Of a DNA stretch of 64,000 bases, positions 53,201 to 64,000 are shown in pieces. The stretch covers positions 65,187,703 to 65,251,702 of the forward strand of contig CAMGYJ010000002.1 in NCBI GenBank assembly GCA_946122785.1. Direction: 5' to 3'. A program made the position numbers and the translations under genes. Numbering within the stretch: the first letter of the stretch is position 1; the number at the start of each line of letters is the position of its first letter. Origin of the DNA: Linum tenue. Lineage: Eukaryota > Streptophyta > Magnoliopsida > Malpighiales > Linaceae. The notes under the pieces are model-generated. The model had not been told where the DNA came from, ran no database searches, and saw only the letters and a list, made by a program, of their open reading frames with translations.

Positions 53201-53760
53201 AAAGATCCAAACAGAATCTAGTTGATCCTTTGATGAAAGGATTACCTAGAGAGAAAGTCCATAATACCGCCAAGGGTATAGGACTTATGCCTACCGAACC
53301 ATGGACTACAAGTGATGGTAACCCGACCCAATAGACTGGGGATCCCAAGAAATGGGTTCAATGGGTAATAACAAGTCATGAGTAGTATGCGAAAAGTTAA
53401 TGCATAGTGAAGCATGAATCCCAAAGCAATGGAGGTTGAGTTAACAACTCTTAATGAGATCTATACCCTATGTGGGGTGGAGTAATTTACTTTCGGGGTA
53501 CTTCTGATAGACTCACATATGTGAATGTGGGAGTGGGGCTGCTCCCTATGGAACTTTGGAGGCACAAAGTTGCTAGAGCGTTCACTAAACCGGGATAACG
53601 TGCATGGCCATAAACGCATGGCCTATGAGAGAAGATCACTCAATGAAAAGATCTGGTGTGCTACATTGTCTGAGATAGGGTTCAAGACTACGAGTCACCC
53701 TTATGAAATCGGAAAGTGTAACCACTACGCTAAGGTTCAAATCTTCGCGATACCTTAGCT
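50255..53760 (+). pseudogene. Remnants of the copia polyprotein in element E
   Basis: A protease-like patch (WLDISASRHVC, near 50290) keeps only the frame of the usual D-T/S-G-A site. Near 52830-52950 the words SKESSGHVLNIAGRVVSWKSKKQ match the RNase H block of copia elements, followed by NLVDPLMKGLPREK (53210-53255), the typical C-terminal end. Stops and frameshifts are dense, and the central RT region is not readable. Confidence 0.65.
51705..52489 (+). mobile_element. Non-coding element with inverted ends GTGCAGT / ACTGCA and CAATA duplication
   Basis: CAATA at 51700-51704 and 52490-52494 flanks ends that pair (GTGCAGTCAAAATCGCGC versus the complement of GCGCGATT...TTAACTGCA). The interior repeats AAAATCG near both ends (51815-51860 and 52410-52450). 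No transposase. The superfamily is uncertain. Confidence 0.6.
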
Positions 53761-53824
53761 TATGCCCAATCTTATGGATCTGTTGATGCTCAAAGATAGT
53801 TTCAAAATTATTCAATTGGGGGAT

Positions 53825-54298
53825 TGTTGGGAATGAATAGCTTTGAAAGCTATATTGAATTAATTATCTAGTATTATTTCTAGATACGAATATAAGATGG
53901 ATAATTAATAAAAGGAATATTAAGGAGATAATTAGGACTAATTATCTTAATATAATGCATTTTAATTATGAGAGTAATTATCTTCCTAATTAAAATGTGG
54001 TTTATTCTCAAAGAAATAGGGAATATTCTAGATTTTCTACTCTTATAAATAACATACCCTAACCCTCTAAAGACACCTTAGAGAGTAGAAACAAGAGAGA
54101 GAGTGAGATTCATAGAGCTCCGGTTTTCGCACAAAATCGCCGAGCAAATTTACTGAGTGGATGTTTTATCCTGGAGGCGACCGGTTGTTTGTCTGTTGTG
54201 CGCAATACGAGCCAGTGCCGCGAACATCTTAAAGAGAGCGACCTAGCCCGCGACTCAGCCAGATCGATAACCCTAAATTTTCTGTTCGATTTGTAACA
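53825..54298 (+). repeat. 3' LTR of element E (474 bp)
   Basis: It aligns along its whole length with 47672-48144, with scattered substitutions and indels, and more differences than between the LTRs of element D. Confidence 0.85.
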
Positions 54299-54739
54299 TT
54301 TTCCCCCATCCTGTCAGATTTCCCCTTTTTAAGTCTCGGAGAAGAGCTACATCAGCAGGATCTTTCTGACTTCTCCCCCTCACAAGTTGTTTCATCTTTT
54401 TGTTAGAGGAAACATCGTAGCGTTCACGGATCCTGATTAAAGATTGAGGCGATCGCAGCTCGTCGGTTAATTCCTACTGAGATTTGCTTCTCCTTTCTCT
54501 CCACATTTGTGTTTGTTACCGTTCTGTTTAATGGATGTTGAACCCTGATTTGTGGCTTTCATTTTTTGTGAAGAGAAGTGCCCTGAACAGCAGCAACAAC
54601 CTACTCAGCAGCAGAGCAGAAGCAGAGTCCAAACCCAGAACGATGAGAAGAGTACTTTTGTTCTGCTGCGCTGCTCTCCACCGTTTTGCCTTATACGCTG
54701 CGTTGGAGACCTATTTCAATTCCAACGTCTAATGTACAG
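54299..54739 (+). other. Interval between elements E and F
   Basis: It contains a Gln-rich open frame (54552-54785, ...EKCPEQQQQPTQQQSRSR) that runs into the LTR of element F. No family was recognised; it could be part of a disrupted host exon or chance. Confidence 0.4.
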
Positions 54740-54987
54740 TGTTAGACACGTGTATAGCTTCGATTGGTTCATTTGTAATTACTAGCTGTTAGATTACTCT
54801 GTTAGTTGTTAGCCAAGTAGATTAGTTCTTTCTTTGTCTCTTTCCCAATTGTACAGTTGTATATATTGCAGCGATTGCTGAATGGAAAAGGCCAGTGAGC
54901 CGACTTCCCCAAAACCCTATCTGGCTCTTTCTTCTTCCCTTTGCTCTTTAGAGAAGAAGGGTTTCTCCAGGACTCAAAACCTTCACA
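54740..54987 (+). repeat. 5' LTR of element F (left limit approximate)
   Basis: It ends CTTCACA directly before the primer-binding site. A TATATATTG motif at about 54859-54867 fits a promoter. TGTTAGACACGTG at 54740 is the most plausible start, but the second LTR is not in the window to confirm it. Confidence 0.5.
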
Positions 54988-55003
54988 TGGTATCAGAGCC
55001 TGG
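54988..55003 (+). other. Primer-binding site of element F (initiator tRNA-Met type)
   Basis: TGGTATCAGAGCCTGG; the first 12 bases are complementary to the 3' end of plant initiator tRNA-Met, the usual copia primer. Confidence 0.92.
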
Positions 55004-55065
55004 TTGGCTTTAAAAACCCTTCATTCTTCCTACATTCCTTTCCCCCTTTCTGTTTCTGAATCATC

Positions 55066-58000
55066 ATGGCGACTGGAGCTGAAGAAGGTGGCACAGCTGC
55101 CATCATTCCTCGTTTTGAAGATCCCTACAACAACCCATACTACCTCACTCAAAGTGACAACCCATTCATGCCGGTCAGTGGATGCAAACTTACAGATGAC
55201 AACTACCTGCTGTGGAGTGAGTCAATGGAAGTCGCCCTGAAGACCAAAAACAAGTTTGGCTTCGTTGATGGTTCCATTCAGGTACCTGATGTCGCTGATC
55301 CTCTTTTCTCTACATGGGAACGATGTAATGGGACTGTTGTGTGTTGGATTCGTAACTCTGTGTCTGAGGATATAGTACCAACTCTTAGAAGCATCAGATC
55401 TGCAAAGGATGCTTGGGATTACCTGAAATCTAAGTTTAGCCAAGGTGATTCCATTCGAATTGCCGACCTACAGGAGAAGATTGACCTAGCTAAGCAAGGG
55501 AATCAGTCTGTTAGGCAGTATTTTACTAATCTGAAGGTCTCATGGGATGAGCAACATTCCTATTTGCCTATTCCTTTTTGTGATTGTGAGGCAAGAACCT
55601 ATAGCACTGTTATGAAGTATCGAGAGAATGCTATGGTGATTAGGTTCTTGCTTGGGTTAAACCAAAACTTCCAACAAGCAAGGACCCAGATGCTCATGAT
55701 AGAGCCCTTGCCAGATCTGGATACAGTGTATCGATATGTTGTGCAGTTGGAAAGGCAAATGAATGGTACCAGCCTTACAGGTGGTAAGTCAGCAGAAGCT
55801 ATTGCACTGGCTGCAACTGGCAGTCAGGGTAGGAACAATCAGAACTACCAGAACAATCAGAACTATCAGAGCAATCAGAACTCACAAAAGGAGGAAAGGA
55901 GAGGGGAACTGTTTTGCAGGTATTGCAAGAAAGACAACCATGTCATTGAAGATTGCTGGAAGTTAAAGAAGAAGAACAAGGGGGCTGGGAATTCTGGAGC
56001 TGGAGGATCTGGGGGTAGAGGTTTTGCAGGCTCAATTGACACTGTGTCAGATGGTCTTTCAGGCAATTCACAGTACAACCCTCCCAGTCCTGGTCCAGAA
56101 CCGAGGTGCTCGAGTTTCACAGATTCTCAAACACTGCTTGCCAGTTTCTCAAATGTTGTGGAAGAACTGGGAAAACTCATGAACATGTTCAACTCTCAGG
56201 CAATGCAGCAGTCATTTGGAGCAGGTCCAAGCTCACCAAACAAAGGTTCTTCATCTCAAGCAAACTTGGTAACAACAAGGAACAGTGGAAAAGCCCCTAT
56301 GTCAGGTAGCATAACACTCTCTTCCTCTAAACATGCATATGACAAGGGTATATGGGTCCTAGATACTGGAGCTAGTGACCACATTGTTTGTGAAATTTCC
56401 TTTTTCTTGAGATGTAGACCTATCCACCACATATCTGTCACCCTTCCTAATGGAGAACACACCCCACCCAGCCATATTGGAATAGTAAAGCTTGACTGTG
56501 GGATACTCCTTACCAATGTTCTTCTAGTTCCCTCTTTTTCCTACAATCTTATTTCCATAAGCCAGTTAACCAAGAGTTCCCCAATCTCATTACTTTTTCA
56601 ATCTCATTTCTGTTTTATCCAGGACCTTGTCTCTCGACAGAGGATTGGTTCAATCCAAGTAAGTAGAGGCCTATATCTACTTGGAGATTCCAGCACCCAA
56701 ACAACCACTTCTAAAGTTTTCTCAACCACTTCAGGAGGGACACACCAAGACTCAGACCTTTGGCATATGAGACTAGGACATCCTTCTTTGTCTAGATTAC
56801 AAGAGTTACAGAAAAATATAGAAAGCATAGCTTTACCTTTATCCAAACATTGTGAAGTTTGCCATTTTGCAAAACAGAAAAAGTTACCTTTTAATAGGAG
56901 CTCCAGTACTAGTGACTCCATTTTTGATCTTGTTCATATTGACATATGGGGACCGGTTGATGTAATGTCTATTGATGGTTTCAAGTATTTCTTGACTGTG
57001 TTGGATGATTGTAGTAGATGTGTGTGGATTTACATGATGGCCAGTAAGTCTGAAGCCAGAAACCTTGTTCAATCCTTTTATGCCATGGTTCTGACTCAGT
57101 TTGAGAGGAAGATTAAAGTGATTAGAACAGACCAGGGGCAGGAATTCCACATGCCAGAATTCTATCAAGCCAATGGCTTGATCCATGAGATGAGTTGTGT
57201 GAAAACTGCCCAGCAGAATGGAAGGGTGGAGAGAAAACACCAGCACCTGTTGAATGTTGCTAGGTCATTGAAGTTCCAAAGTGGTTTGCCTGTTAGCTTT
57301 TGGAGCTACTTTGTGATGCATGCTGCATACTTGATAAACAGAATTCCTAGTCCAATCTTGAAGAACATGACTCCTTTTGAGGTTTTGTTTGGGATACCCC
57401 CTGATTACAGTGATCTGAAGGTGTTTGGTTGCTTGGCTTATGCCAGCAACAAGGATGGCAACATGACTAAGTTAGGTCCTAGAGCTAAGAGGTGTGTGTT
57501 CATTGGATATCCTTTTGGGATTAAAGGCTACAGGCTATATGATACTGAAGAGCACAAAGTGTTCATCAGTAGAGATGTTCTTTTCCATGAAATGGAGTTT
57601 CCTTGCAAGCAAGCCAATGAACAAACCCCAACCAACAAAGAATCAAACAGCCATGACCCTTTTTCATACACTGAACCCCTTTCTGAACCTCTTTTTCCCT
57701 CTGACCACAACATTCATGAAACAAATGACCCTGACTACAGTCCTGAACTAGATTCCCCCTTTTCAACTCCATCTCTCTCACCTGAACCAAACACCAGCCC
57801 TACTTCTACTCCCTCACAAACATCACCTTTGCCTAGTCCAGGATCCTTACCAATTGCACTAAGGAATGAGCCTAGGAATTCTAAACAACCTAGTTGGCTG
57901 CAGGATTACCACCTTAACCTGCTGACCATTTCAGACAGAGACATTGAGCATGATATGCTCTATCCCATTTCTCAAAACCTTACATACAAAAACCTGAAAC

Positions 58001-58421
58001 CCCTTCAGAGATCTTTTGCCCTTAACATTTCTACCATTTTAGATCCACAGACTTATTCTCAGGCTTGCAAGGACCCACGTTGGAACAAGGCCATGAAAGA
58101 AGAGTGGGATGCCTTGGAAGAAAACAAAACTTGGACTATTATGGACCTGCCTCCTGGGAAGAAAACCATAGGATCTAAATGGGTATACAAAACTAAGTTC
58201 CTGTCAGATGGAAGCATAGAGAGGTTTAAATCCAGGCTTGTAGCAAAAGGGTATACTCAAGTTTATGGGGTGGATTTCTGGGATACCTTCTCACCAGTTG
58301 CAAAACATAATTCAGTTAAGATGTTGTTGGGATTGGCAGCAGCAAAGCAGTGGCACTTACACCAAATGGATGTAAGTAATGCATTCTTAAATGGATATCT
58401 TGATGAAGAAATATATATGGA
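55066..58421 (+). CDS. Gag-Pol polyprotein of copia element F, open to the assembly gap
   Basis: One uninterrupted frame of about 1118 codons starts at ATG 55066, 62 nt after the primer site. In order: gag (residues ~30-250; NYLLWSESMEVALKTKNKFG), zinc knuckle CRYCKKDNHVIEDC (~283), protease with LDTGASDHIV (~430), the pre-integrase HHCC region (LWHMRLGHPS...CEVCHFAKQKK, ~565-605), the integrase core with HIDIWGP, RTDQGQEF and NGRVERKH as D,D,E (~625-725), and the start of RT (DPRWNKAMKEEWDALEENKT through QMDVSNAFLNG, ~1004-1110). The gap removes RT motif C, RNase H and the 3' LTR. Absence of stops suggests a young insertion. The lineage is Ale/Ivana-like at a guess. Confidence 0.92.
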
Positions 58422-58521
58422 NNNNNNNNNNNNNNNNNNNNNNNNNNNNNNNNNNNNNNNNNNNNNNNNNNNNNNNNNNNNNNNNNNNNNNNNNNNNNNN
58501 NNNNNNNNNNNNNNNNNNNNN
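58422..58521. other. Assembly gap, exactly 100 N
   Basis: The conventional length implies unknown true size. The sequence before it is RT of element F; the sequence after it shows no copia coding or matching LTR, so several kb may be missing. Confidence 0.98.
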
Positions 58522-59722
58522 GTGTTGTTGGGAATTTAGACGATAAGGAATAGCAGGAGAAAGAGGTATCCCTGGCTTTCGTGTGGCGTGACTCAGCACC
58601 TATGCTGACATGGAATGACAACGTGTCATGGAAAATTATAATTTGAGTACTTGCCTCTAGCTGTTTGGACGGAAATGTTTACGATGCAACCATAACGTGA
58701 TTGGTATGCATTAGTTGAAACAAAAACGGATTAAATGGTAAGCGTGCAACAGATGACACAATTAAGTGGCATCCGGTGCATTTAACCCTGGTCAATAACA
58801 ATAACCCAATGCATAACCCAGTCAAACCCCGCCATATCAGCGTGCCTTTTCTCTTCTGGAAAAGCCTTTAATTTTCCCTCTTTTAATTTTTAACGGACGA
58901 TTTCTCACTCGTTTTAAGTCGGAATTTAAATCTTTTTGCACAGTTAGATCAGATTAATTGTGCTGTTCAAAATAATATCCACTTTGATATTTTTTTGAAC
59001 AAAAAAAAAATGAGCTAGTTATTACCAGTCTATACTATGTGGTATTGACTGGTATTAAATAAGAGCATACCATATGGTAGGAAAAATACCACCCCGTACC
59101 ATTGTGGTATAGTATGGTAAGGAGTTGGTAACGAGAGGTATGAAATTTAATTAATTAATTAAACTATCATAAGACTCAATTGTTATACTTTACTTCTCGC
59201 ATCAATGTAGTATTACAACTCAATTGACTAACTCTAACAGTTTTACCATTTGTAGAATTTTGTAGATTCAATTTACCATTTGTTGATTCATTGTTTATTG
59301 CATATACATTCTCTCTCCTAGTTCTTTCGGTCTCATTGGTCATGTATATCTTCGTGATATTCGAAGAGAGGTGTGAGCACACTTTTAATCGACTGGCACA
59401 CTTTTAACCAAACCAAACTAATTATCTCAATTAACCAAATACTGCCGGTTAAAACGGTTACCACACTAATTTAACACCCCTAGGCCCTAGACATCCCCAC
59501 CTGCTAAGATGACTTCAATGAGAAAAACAGTATGTCCCTTTCAAACAAACTTTTTACACGATGGATGATTTAACATAAACACGAGGCAAACAAACTTTTT
59601 ACGGCCAACCAGCATCCACGAATTCGTTTATGTATTGCAAGCTGAAAACTATAAAGCAGTCTGGAAGGATATGCATGTTGTAACAACAATACAAAATAGG
59701 CTGAGGGCTCCTGCAATCTTGT
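58522..59722. other. Intergenic sequence downstream of the SNARE gene
   Basis: A/T-rich sequence without a recognisable gene. A GGTAT/ATACC-rich stretch (59020-59120) can form small hairpins. The 3' UTR of the SNARE gene probably occupies the last few hundred bases. Confidence 0.6.
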
Positions 59723-61816
59723 TCACCTAGTAAGATAGTATACAATGAGGAATACTGCCACAAATGATGCGACTAGCGTGAGCATTCTCCTGCTTGATTT
59801 TGTTTCAAACACCTAAGCCACATCAAACCACCATCATCAGCAAATTGTTGGTAGCAGGTAAACGTTAGGAAATACCAAAAACAAATCTGAAATCCCTGTT
59901 ATTGCAGAAGTGATCAAGCGTCCACATACCATCTTGAAACGATCCATTGTTCCTGATAGGACTCCTCGGGATGAATCCATATCGTTGCCCTGAATGCACA
60001 CAATCGGAGGTTACTACGTGGATAAACACAAATATAGAGGACATAGACCATCCCATGAGAATTTTATAACTGAACGATGATTACCATTCTGTCTAGCATG
60101 CGGTTGTGGCCTTCCACCTCTTCATTTATATCACCAGATAGCTACCAATGTCAAAAACAGAATACATTAAAAACAAGTAATTTCAGCTTTCAGGTAGACT
60201 ACTGTCTTCATGCCATTGATCAAGCATTCTACAACTTCAACTCAACTTCCAACTTCTGGGTTGTGATCCAACTATTTTAAGACTGTGTTCCGTTTGGCAT
60301 CCAACAAGAACTACTCTTGCTCATTCAAAAATCAAATCATGGGACTGTGAAAGTCAAAAGCTGAGAAGCCCATGGAATGAGAATTTATTGCGGGCGAGTC
60401 AGAAGAAATTAATGGCTCAATTCAATTCAGGCAAAATGAACATCAAAATTATACATCGTCAATCAGACTGCTATAGGTTAAGAAACGCATAATCATCAGA
60501 GTTTACTGCCTGAGCAATATTACTAACCCGCTTCAGGAGACTGACTCTGTCTTGCAAACCTTCAAGAGCACTTTCATTATCTTGCTCGTCAATTTCATGG
60601 GAGTAAGAAGCAGAAGCCCTGATACCACCCTCCTCAATTCCATCAAAAAGTGCAGTTCTGTTGTTCCGGATGTCCCTGCATAAGGGTATAACTTGAGTCA
60701 ATAAATGGAATAATACATCACAGCAAGGAGTACACATTTGCTCTATGTTGAGTGATACACCTAAACCGATAGTAGCTTCAGGAAAGGCAACTTATAAGAC
60801 GTCAGTATGCATAGTATGTTCGGGTACCCTTCTTGCACGAACTACATTTGCAGGTTCATTGTCAATTTAAAACAAAAAGCACCTATATCAAGCTGAGCTA
60901 AAAAAACAGGTAGATCCCCAGAAATAAAACAAACACAAGTCTATTTGCAGCGCCTTTTTACGCACAACACAACAGGATGCTTTCGAAGACAATTAGGCGT
61001 TATTTTCAGAAATAATATTATCCAATAGCTCATTAGAAAACTACGTCATTTGCAAATTGCGAGACACAGTGGAAGGGTAATCAAACACGTCATACTATTT
61101 TCTATTTCAGAAGATTCACGCTAATGCTTTGTGCTCTACAACTTCTGGAAAGTTAAAGATAGAAGATAATGTTAATAGCAAGCCTTCAATGGACAGCTGG
61201 ACTAGAGTGAAGAATGTGAATGCATCAGGCCAAGAACAACAAACCACCACGAGAAGAATCCATTTTCATCCTGTGATTGTGCACCTATCAATTTGAAGCA
61301 CGGCATATGATTAACCACAAAAAAAAAAAGGGAAACTTATTCCCAAGGTGTTTCTTCTATGCGCCTCAGCAGATATTGAATGATTTAGTGACCATATAAC
61401 CAAAACGAGGAGGGAAATGCTTAGCTCCTGGACACAACTTCTACATGCTCAACCAAAATCAAACAAAATCTGCAACTCCTAAACATATCTCTAGCATCAT
61501 CACTCATGAAAGATGATCAAAGGAAGAATCGATTAACTTCTGCCCCACTAAAAGACGGGCTTTCCAGATCAAAAGAGTGCCCCGGAACATTATTCGCAGA
61601 GAGAAAATCATGCCCAAAGTAGAGGAATCGACATATCTCAGGCCCTGAATTCGCGTGGTACTACTAATCTACAAATTGTAACACCCACAAACACAGGAAA
61701 AAACCCTCTGAGCCGCCAATACAACAAACAGATCCCTAGACAAGCCGTGAAGATTCATACAGAAGACAGTGTCAACACAGGAGAGGAGAGCAAGAAACGA
61801 ACCTTCTGGAATTCAT
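59723..61816 (-). CDS. Bet1-like Qc-SNARE, five exons
   Basis: Coding exons on the minus strand are 61816-61803 (14 nt), 60675-60528 (148), 60141-60085 (57), 59989-59930 (60) and 59812-59723 (90). All introns have GT-AG ends and phases agree. The 369 nt encode 122 residues, the length I recall for Arabidopsis Bet11/Bet12-type proteins. The N-terminus RNNRTALFDGIEEGGIRAS is followed by the SNARE motif (ALEGLQDRVSLLKR...GDINEEVEGHNRMLDRMGND). A C-terminal membrane anchor follows (MLTLVASFVAVFLIVYYLTR). Bet1 SNAREs act in ER-Golgi vesicle fusion. The motif has His where animal Bet1 has the central Gln; plant members I recall also have His. TATAAATAG lies at 61863-61855. All domains are intact, so it is probably functional. 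Confidence 0.93.
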
Positions 61817-61854
61817 GGCTGGAACAATCAAAACACCGTCGCCACTCTATCTCT

Positions 61855-61863
61855 CTATTTATA
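61855..61863 (-). promoter_or_regulatory. TATA box of the SNARE gene
   Basis: TATAAATAG lies 39 nt upstream of the ATG. If used, the 5' UTR would be unusually short; another start site or an upstream exon is possible. Confidence 0.5.
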
Positions 61864-62921
61864 CAAGGGTATTCTGCTCTAGTTATCTTCGCTTCCGGGA
61901 CCGCTTCTAAATCGGCAGAAATTGAAGGGAGAGACGTCAAAGAGACGGAAAATTCGTAATGAAAACATTGGAATTACGCAATTGAGACGGATGGTTACAG
62001 GAGGAGCGCCGATCTAGATCTACAAAAAGATAGAAAAGGAATTACAGCAAAGCTTACAGGAGGTTTCTTTCGTCTTCTCCTTGGTGGCCGCCTGATAGGC
62101 CGATGGGGAATGAATTGGAAGTTGGAACGGAACTCCGAGACGGGGAAACGAGATCCGACTATTGCTGCCCACAACAGTGCGTTTAAGTTCTAAAAATTCG
62201 GGTGAACTACTTTTCACAGGTGCCGTAATTTGCAAGTGTGGAAGGGAAAGCAAAAAAAAACTCTGGTACGGTTTGTCGATTTCCCGGCTGCTCTGGTTCA
62301 CTGTTGTGGGCCAAAGCCGGCCCAGAAGAGATGAGAATGGCACTACACCTCCTCACCCAGTTTGACAAATCTCTCAATCAGCTGCCTCAAGTTCGCCATT
62401 GATCCCGGACAGTCATCAAAGTTCTTATTTTCTTTTCAGGTGAAAAATAAGCTTCAGAATTCTAATAGAGAGAATGTATTATCGAAGGCTTAAAAAAAAT
62501 TATGTTTTACCATGGTTGAATCGCAAAATACTTGCACTTGAGCCGAATCTAGAATGGTACAAGCAACAGTACTAACAAATCGTGGCGGGCGATATTGAGA
62601 TTTTAGAGGGCTATGATCCTTGGCATTTGCACTTAAGCCTTCTGCACCTATTGTAAACGGAGTTCAAGTGCCAACCTTTCTTCTAAACAGCACGACCTAT
62701 TGTAAACGGAGTTGGGGTGGTAGGAGAGAAGACATTTGGAGGATTAAGAACTGACAGAAAAAAGGAACTGATTATTACAGTGCATAACCCCCCTTTGCCT
62801 TTTACAAATGCATGATTATTGAACATGAAGTAGAAACAAGAAATTAACTGTACATTATTAAGGTTGCAAAATTTACTGCCCAGCTAACAAGGGGTGGCAG
62901 TGATAGGTAATGGCTACTTCG
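61864..62921. other. Intergenic region between the SNARE and lipase-like genes
   Basis: It should contain the upstream promoter of the SNARE gene and the 3' UTR of the lipase-like gene. TGGGCC (62307-62312) and GGCCCA (62319-62324) are paired site-II-type motifs common in promoters of plant housekeeping genes. A short direct repeat CACCTATTGTAAACGGAGTT occurs near 62646 and 62695. No coding sequence was recognised. Confidence 0.5.
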
Positions 62922-63527
62922 TCATCTGAAAATGACTTCATCCCGAGCACCAGGCAAGCCTTTGAGTACGTCCCGCAGAGCATACTGATGGCTGTCGCAT
63001 TTGTGGTCTGAAATTATGTTGTTCGACAGAATTATCTTCTGGAAATGCTCACCTGGCTGCCTCTTCAACAATGTGAAATATTCCAAGCCCCTGCTGCTGC
63101 TGCTGCTGCTGAGATCGACGTTCCGTTTGAGATAGTACACGGACCCTGGCACGAACAACTCCTCTGGCACGATATTTGTGTGTCCTTCCTTTTCGTTGAT
63201 ATCAGCGTTCTCTGTGGCGGCTTTGGAGGTCAAAGCAACACGAGGTGCCTTCCTGGTAGGAGAATCTGCCAAAGGTACCAAAAATCAGCCTTGCAGAACA
63301 AAAGGAAGACATTGCACGAAGTTTAAGTGGATAATGTTCTCATACAGACAGCAGCAGTGCAGTACCCATCATATAACATGGTGCATATCCTAGTGTCTAC
63401 CTCTATTTTCTGCCATGCATTCAACAACCAGTACTAGCAGAAGGGCCCTAGGCGCTCACCCATCTGTACCAGACATCTATTGTAGTCAGTCAACTGAAAG
63501 TTGTTTACAGGCCTAATCATACGCTCC
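62922..63527 (-). CDS. Last two exons of a probable class-3 lipase (alpha/beta-hydrolase) gene
   Basis: The terminal exon is 63265-62922; its acceptor TTTGGCAG ends at 63266 and its stop is TGA at 62924-62922. The preceding exon 63527-63460 has acceptor CTGCTGCCAG and donor G/GTGAGC. Codon phase is continuous across the join (ATG G|AT TCT), which supports both. The C-terminal sequence (EELFVPGSVYYLKRN, then GLEYFTLLKRQPGEHFQKII, SDHKCDSHQYALRDVLKGLP) resembles the C-terminus of plant class-3 lipase-domain proteins (mono-/diacylglycerol lipase type), from memory of the family. A run of Ser codons (a CTG/CAG triplet repeat, 63090-63110) lies within it. The catalytic domain and start are not identified and probably lie beyond the window. 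Confidence 0.55.
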
Positions 63528-63697
63528 CTGGCAGCAGAAATTTTTCTAGACAAATTGAAGATTTCAGAGACATCATCCTACTACTTATGGGAAAACCCCG
63601 AGTTCCCAAACCCGTCATCCAGGATAGCATATCACATTAACATAAAGATGAAAATCATTGTTTCGATCATAGGCTTTTAATCTTCACCCTTGTTGCA

Positions 63698-63874
63698 ATG
63701 CAATCTCAGCTGGGATCAATGCACCCAAGTCAAGCACATGCTTGCATTGTCAAAGAGCCACAGCTAGCAGCTGAAGCAAAGAGGCTAAAGCAGCTGCAGC
63801 TTGAAGAAAGGGAAAGAGAACGACTTGCATTGAGCTGGATAAAGGTAAAAGCAATACTGAAGGACCACAGCTGA
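63698..63874 (+). CDS. Unrecognised 58-codon frame, charged and helical
   Basis: The predicted peptide (MQSQLGSMHPSQAHACIVKE...KQLQLEERERERLA) is strongly helical and charged in its second half. It lies antisense to a likely intron of the lipase-like gene. It may be a gene fragment carried in an intron or chance. Confidence 0.2.
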   Translation: MQSQLGSMHPSQAHACIVKEPQLAAEAKRLKQLQLEERERERLALSWIKVKAILKDHS

Positions 63875-64000
63875 GGTGGCAGCTCAACGCCATTGACTCT
63901 GCTGCTTGTAGTAGGAGCAAAAGTGAAGCTGTGTATTCTTGACAGCTTTTCCATATTTGGCTTTTTGTTAGCATAATCTAAGTTTATTTTTTAATCTATA

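Larger units (their letters stand above)
47672..54298 (+). mobile_element. Element E: decayed Ty1/copia retrotransposon
   Basis: Its two LTRs (47672-48144 and 53825-54298) start TGTTGGGAATG and end TTTGTAACA, and AATTGGGGGAT (53814-53824) abuts the 3' LTR as PPT. The flanks TTTTT and TTTTC are nearly a 5-bp duplication in a T-run. The interior is full of stops but still shows a protease-like patch and an RNase H-like patch. Two DNA-transposon-like insertions lie inside it. Confidence 0.85.

Noticed and set aside
58522..58560. TTGTTGGGAATTTAGACG after the gap as the 3' LTR of element E or F
   Set aside because: Only about 11 bases match the start of LTR-E and none match LTR-F beyond that.
62020..62343. 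107-codon minus-strand frame upstream of the SNARE gene
   Set aside because: No family resemblance, and composition fits intergenic or UTR sequence.
1..64000. tRNA, rRNA or microRNA genes
   Set aside because: No tRNA-like clover or rRNA sequence was recognised; the only tRNA-related sequences are primer-binding sites. Short hairpins found are explained under repeats.

Overview
The window is nuclear DNA of a flowering plant, most probably a eudicot. The evidence is Ty3/gypsy and Ty1/copia LTR retrotransposons with plant-type primer-binding sites, Tourist-like MITEs, and, near the right end, an intron-containing gene that encodes a plant Bet1-type SNARE. There is no bacterial or viral operon structure. 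One assembly gap of exactly 100 N lies at 58422-58521. About 58 kb of the 64 kb is nested, decayed transposon sequence; only the last ~5 kb looks genic. || Layout. (1) 1-4073: the 3' part of a non-autonomous Athila-type element (+), inserted in the next element. (2) 4074-12039: Athila-type element 'A' (-), with PBS, gag, protease, RT/RNase H, integrase and a decayed ORF1-type gene downstream of integrase. (3) 12040-19327: element 'B' (-), related to A, with a complete 3' LTR, a 679-bp tandem duplication, two tandem ORF1-type genes and a pol fragment. (4) 19328-33250: a Tat-lineage element (-) with the antisense (+) ORF typical of that lineage. It is split by a 5'-truncated Athila-type element 'C' (+, 22361-30791), which itself carries a solo LTR. 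(5) 33951-38777: a cluster of Tourist-like MITEs, one of them split by a 1.85-kb solo LTR with a clear 5-bp target duplication. (6) 39440-47455: element 'D' (-), two near-identical LTRs around gag and protease only. (7) 47672-54298: a decayed copia element 'E' with two DNA-transposon insertions. (8) 54740-58421: copia element 'F', open until the gap. (9) 59723-61816: Bet1-like SNARE gene (-), five exons. (10) 62922-63527: last two exons of a probable class-3 lipase (-). || How the parts relate. Elements 1, A, B, C and D share a 3' architecture. A small stem-loop with an AGGCA(A/G) loop sits 30-60 nt after the last stop codon, then comes a first polypurine-like tract. In elements 1, B and C a second stem-loop follows at a fixed distance. 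Elements 1, B and C end with a long non-coding stretch and the true polypurine tract. Elements A and D also have, downstream of pol, a short region that repeats the motif of an LTR plus a TATA-like box, as if an internal promoter served the downstream ORF. In the three ORF1 copies the ATG is preceded by a conserved TTGCAG acceptor-like site. These shared non-coding structures are the most interesting content. || Limits. All calls are by eye; identities, divergence times and folding energies were not computed. Junctions inside decayed elements are accurate to about 10-30 bp unless a terminal dinucleotide or target duplication is given.
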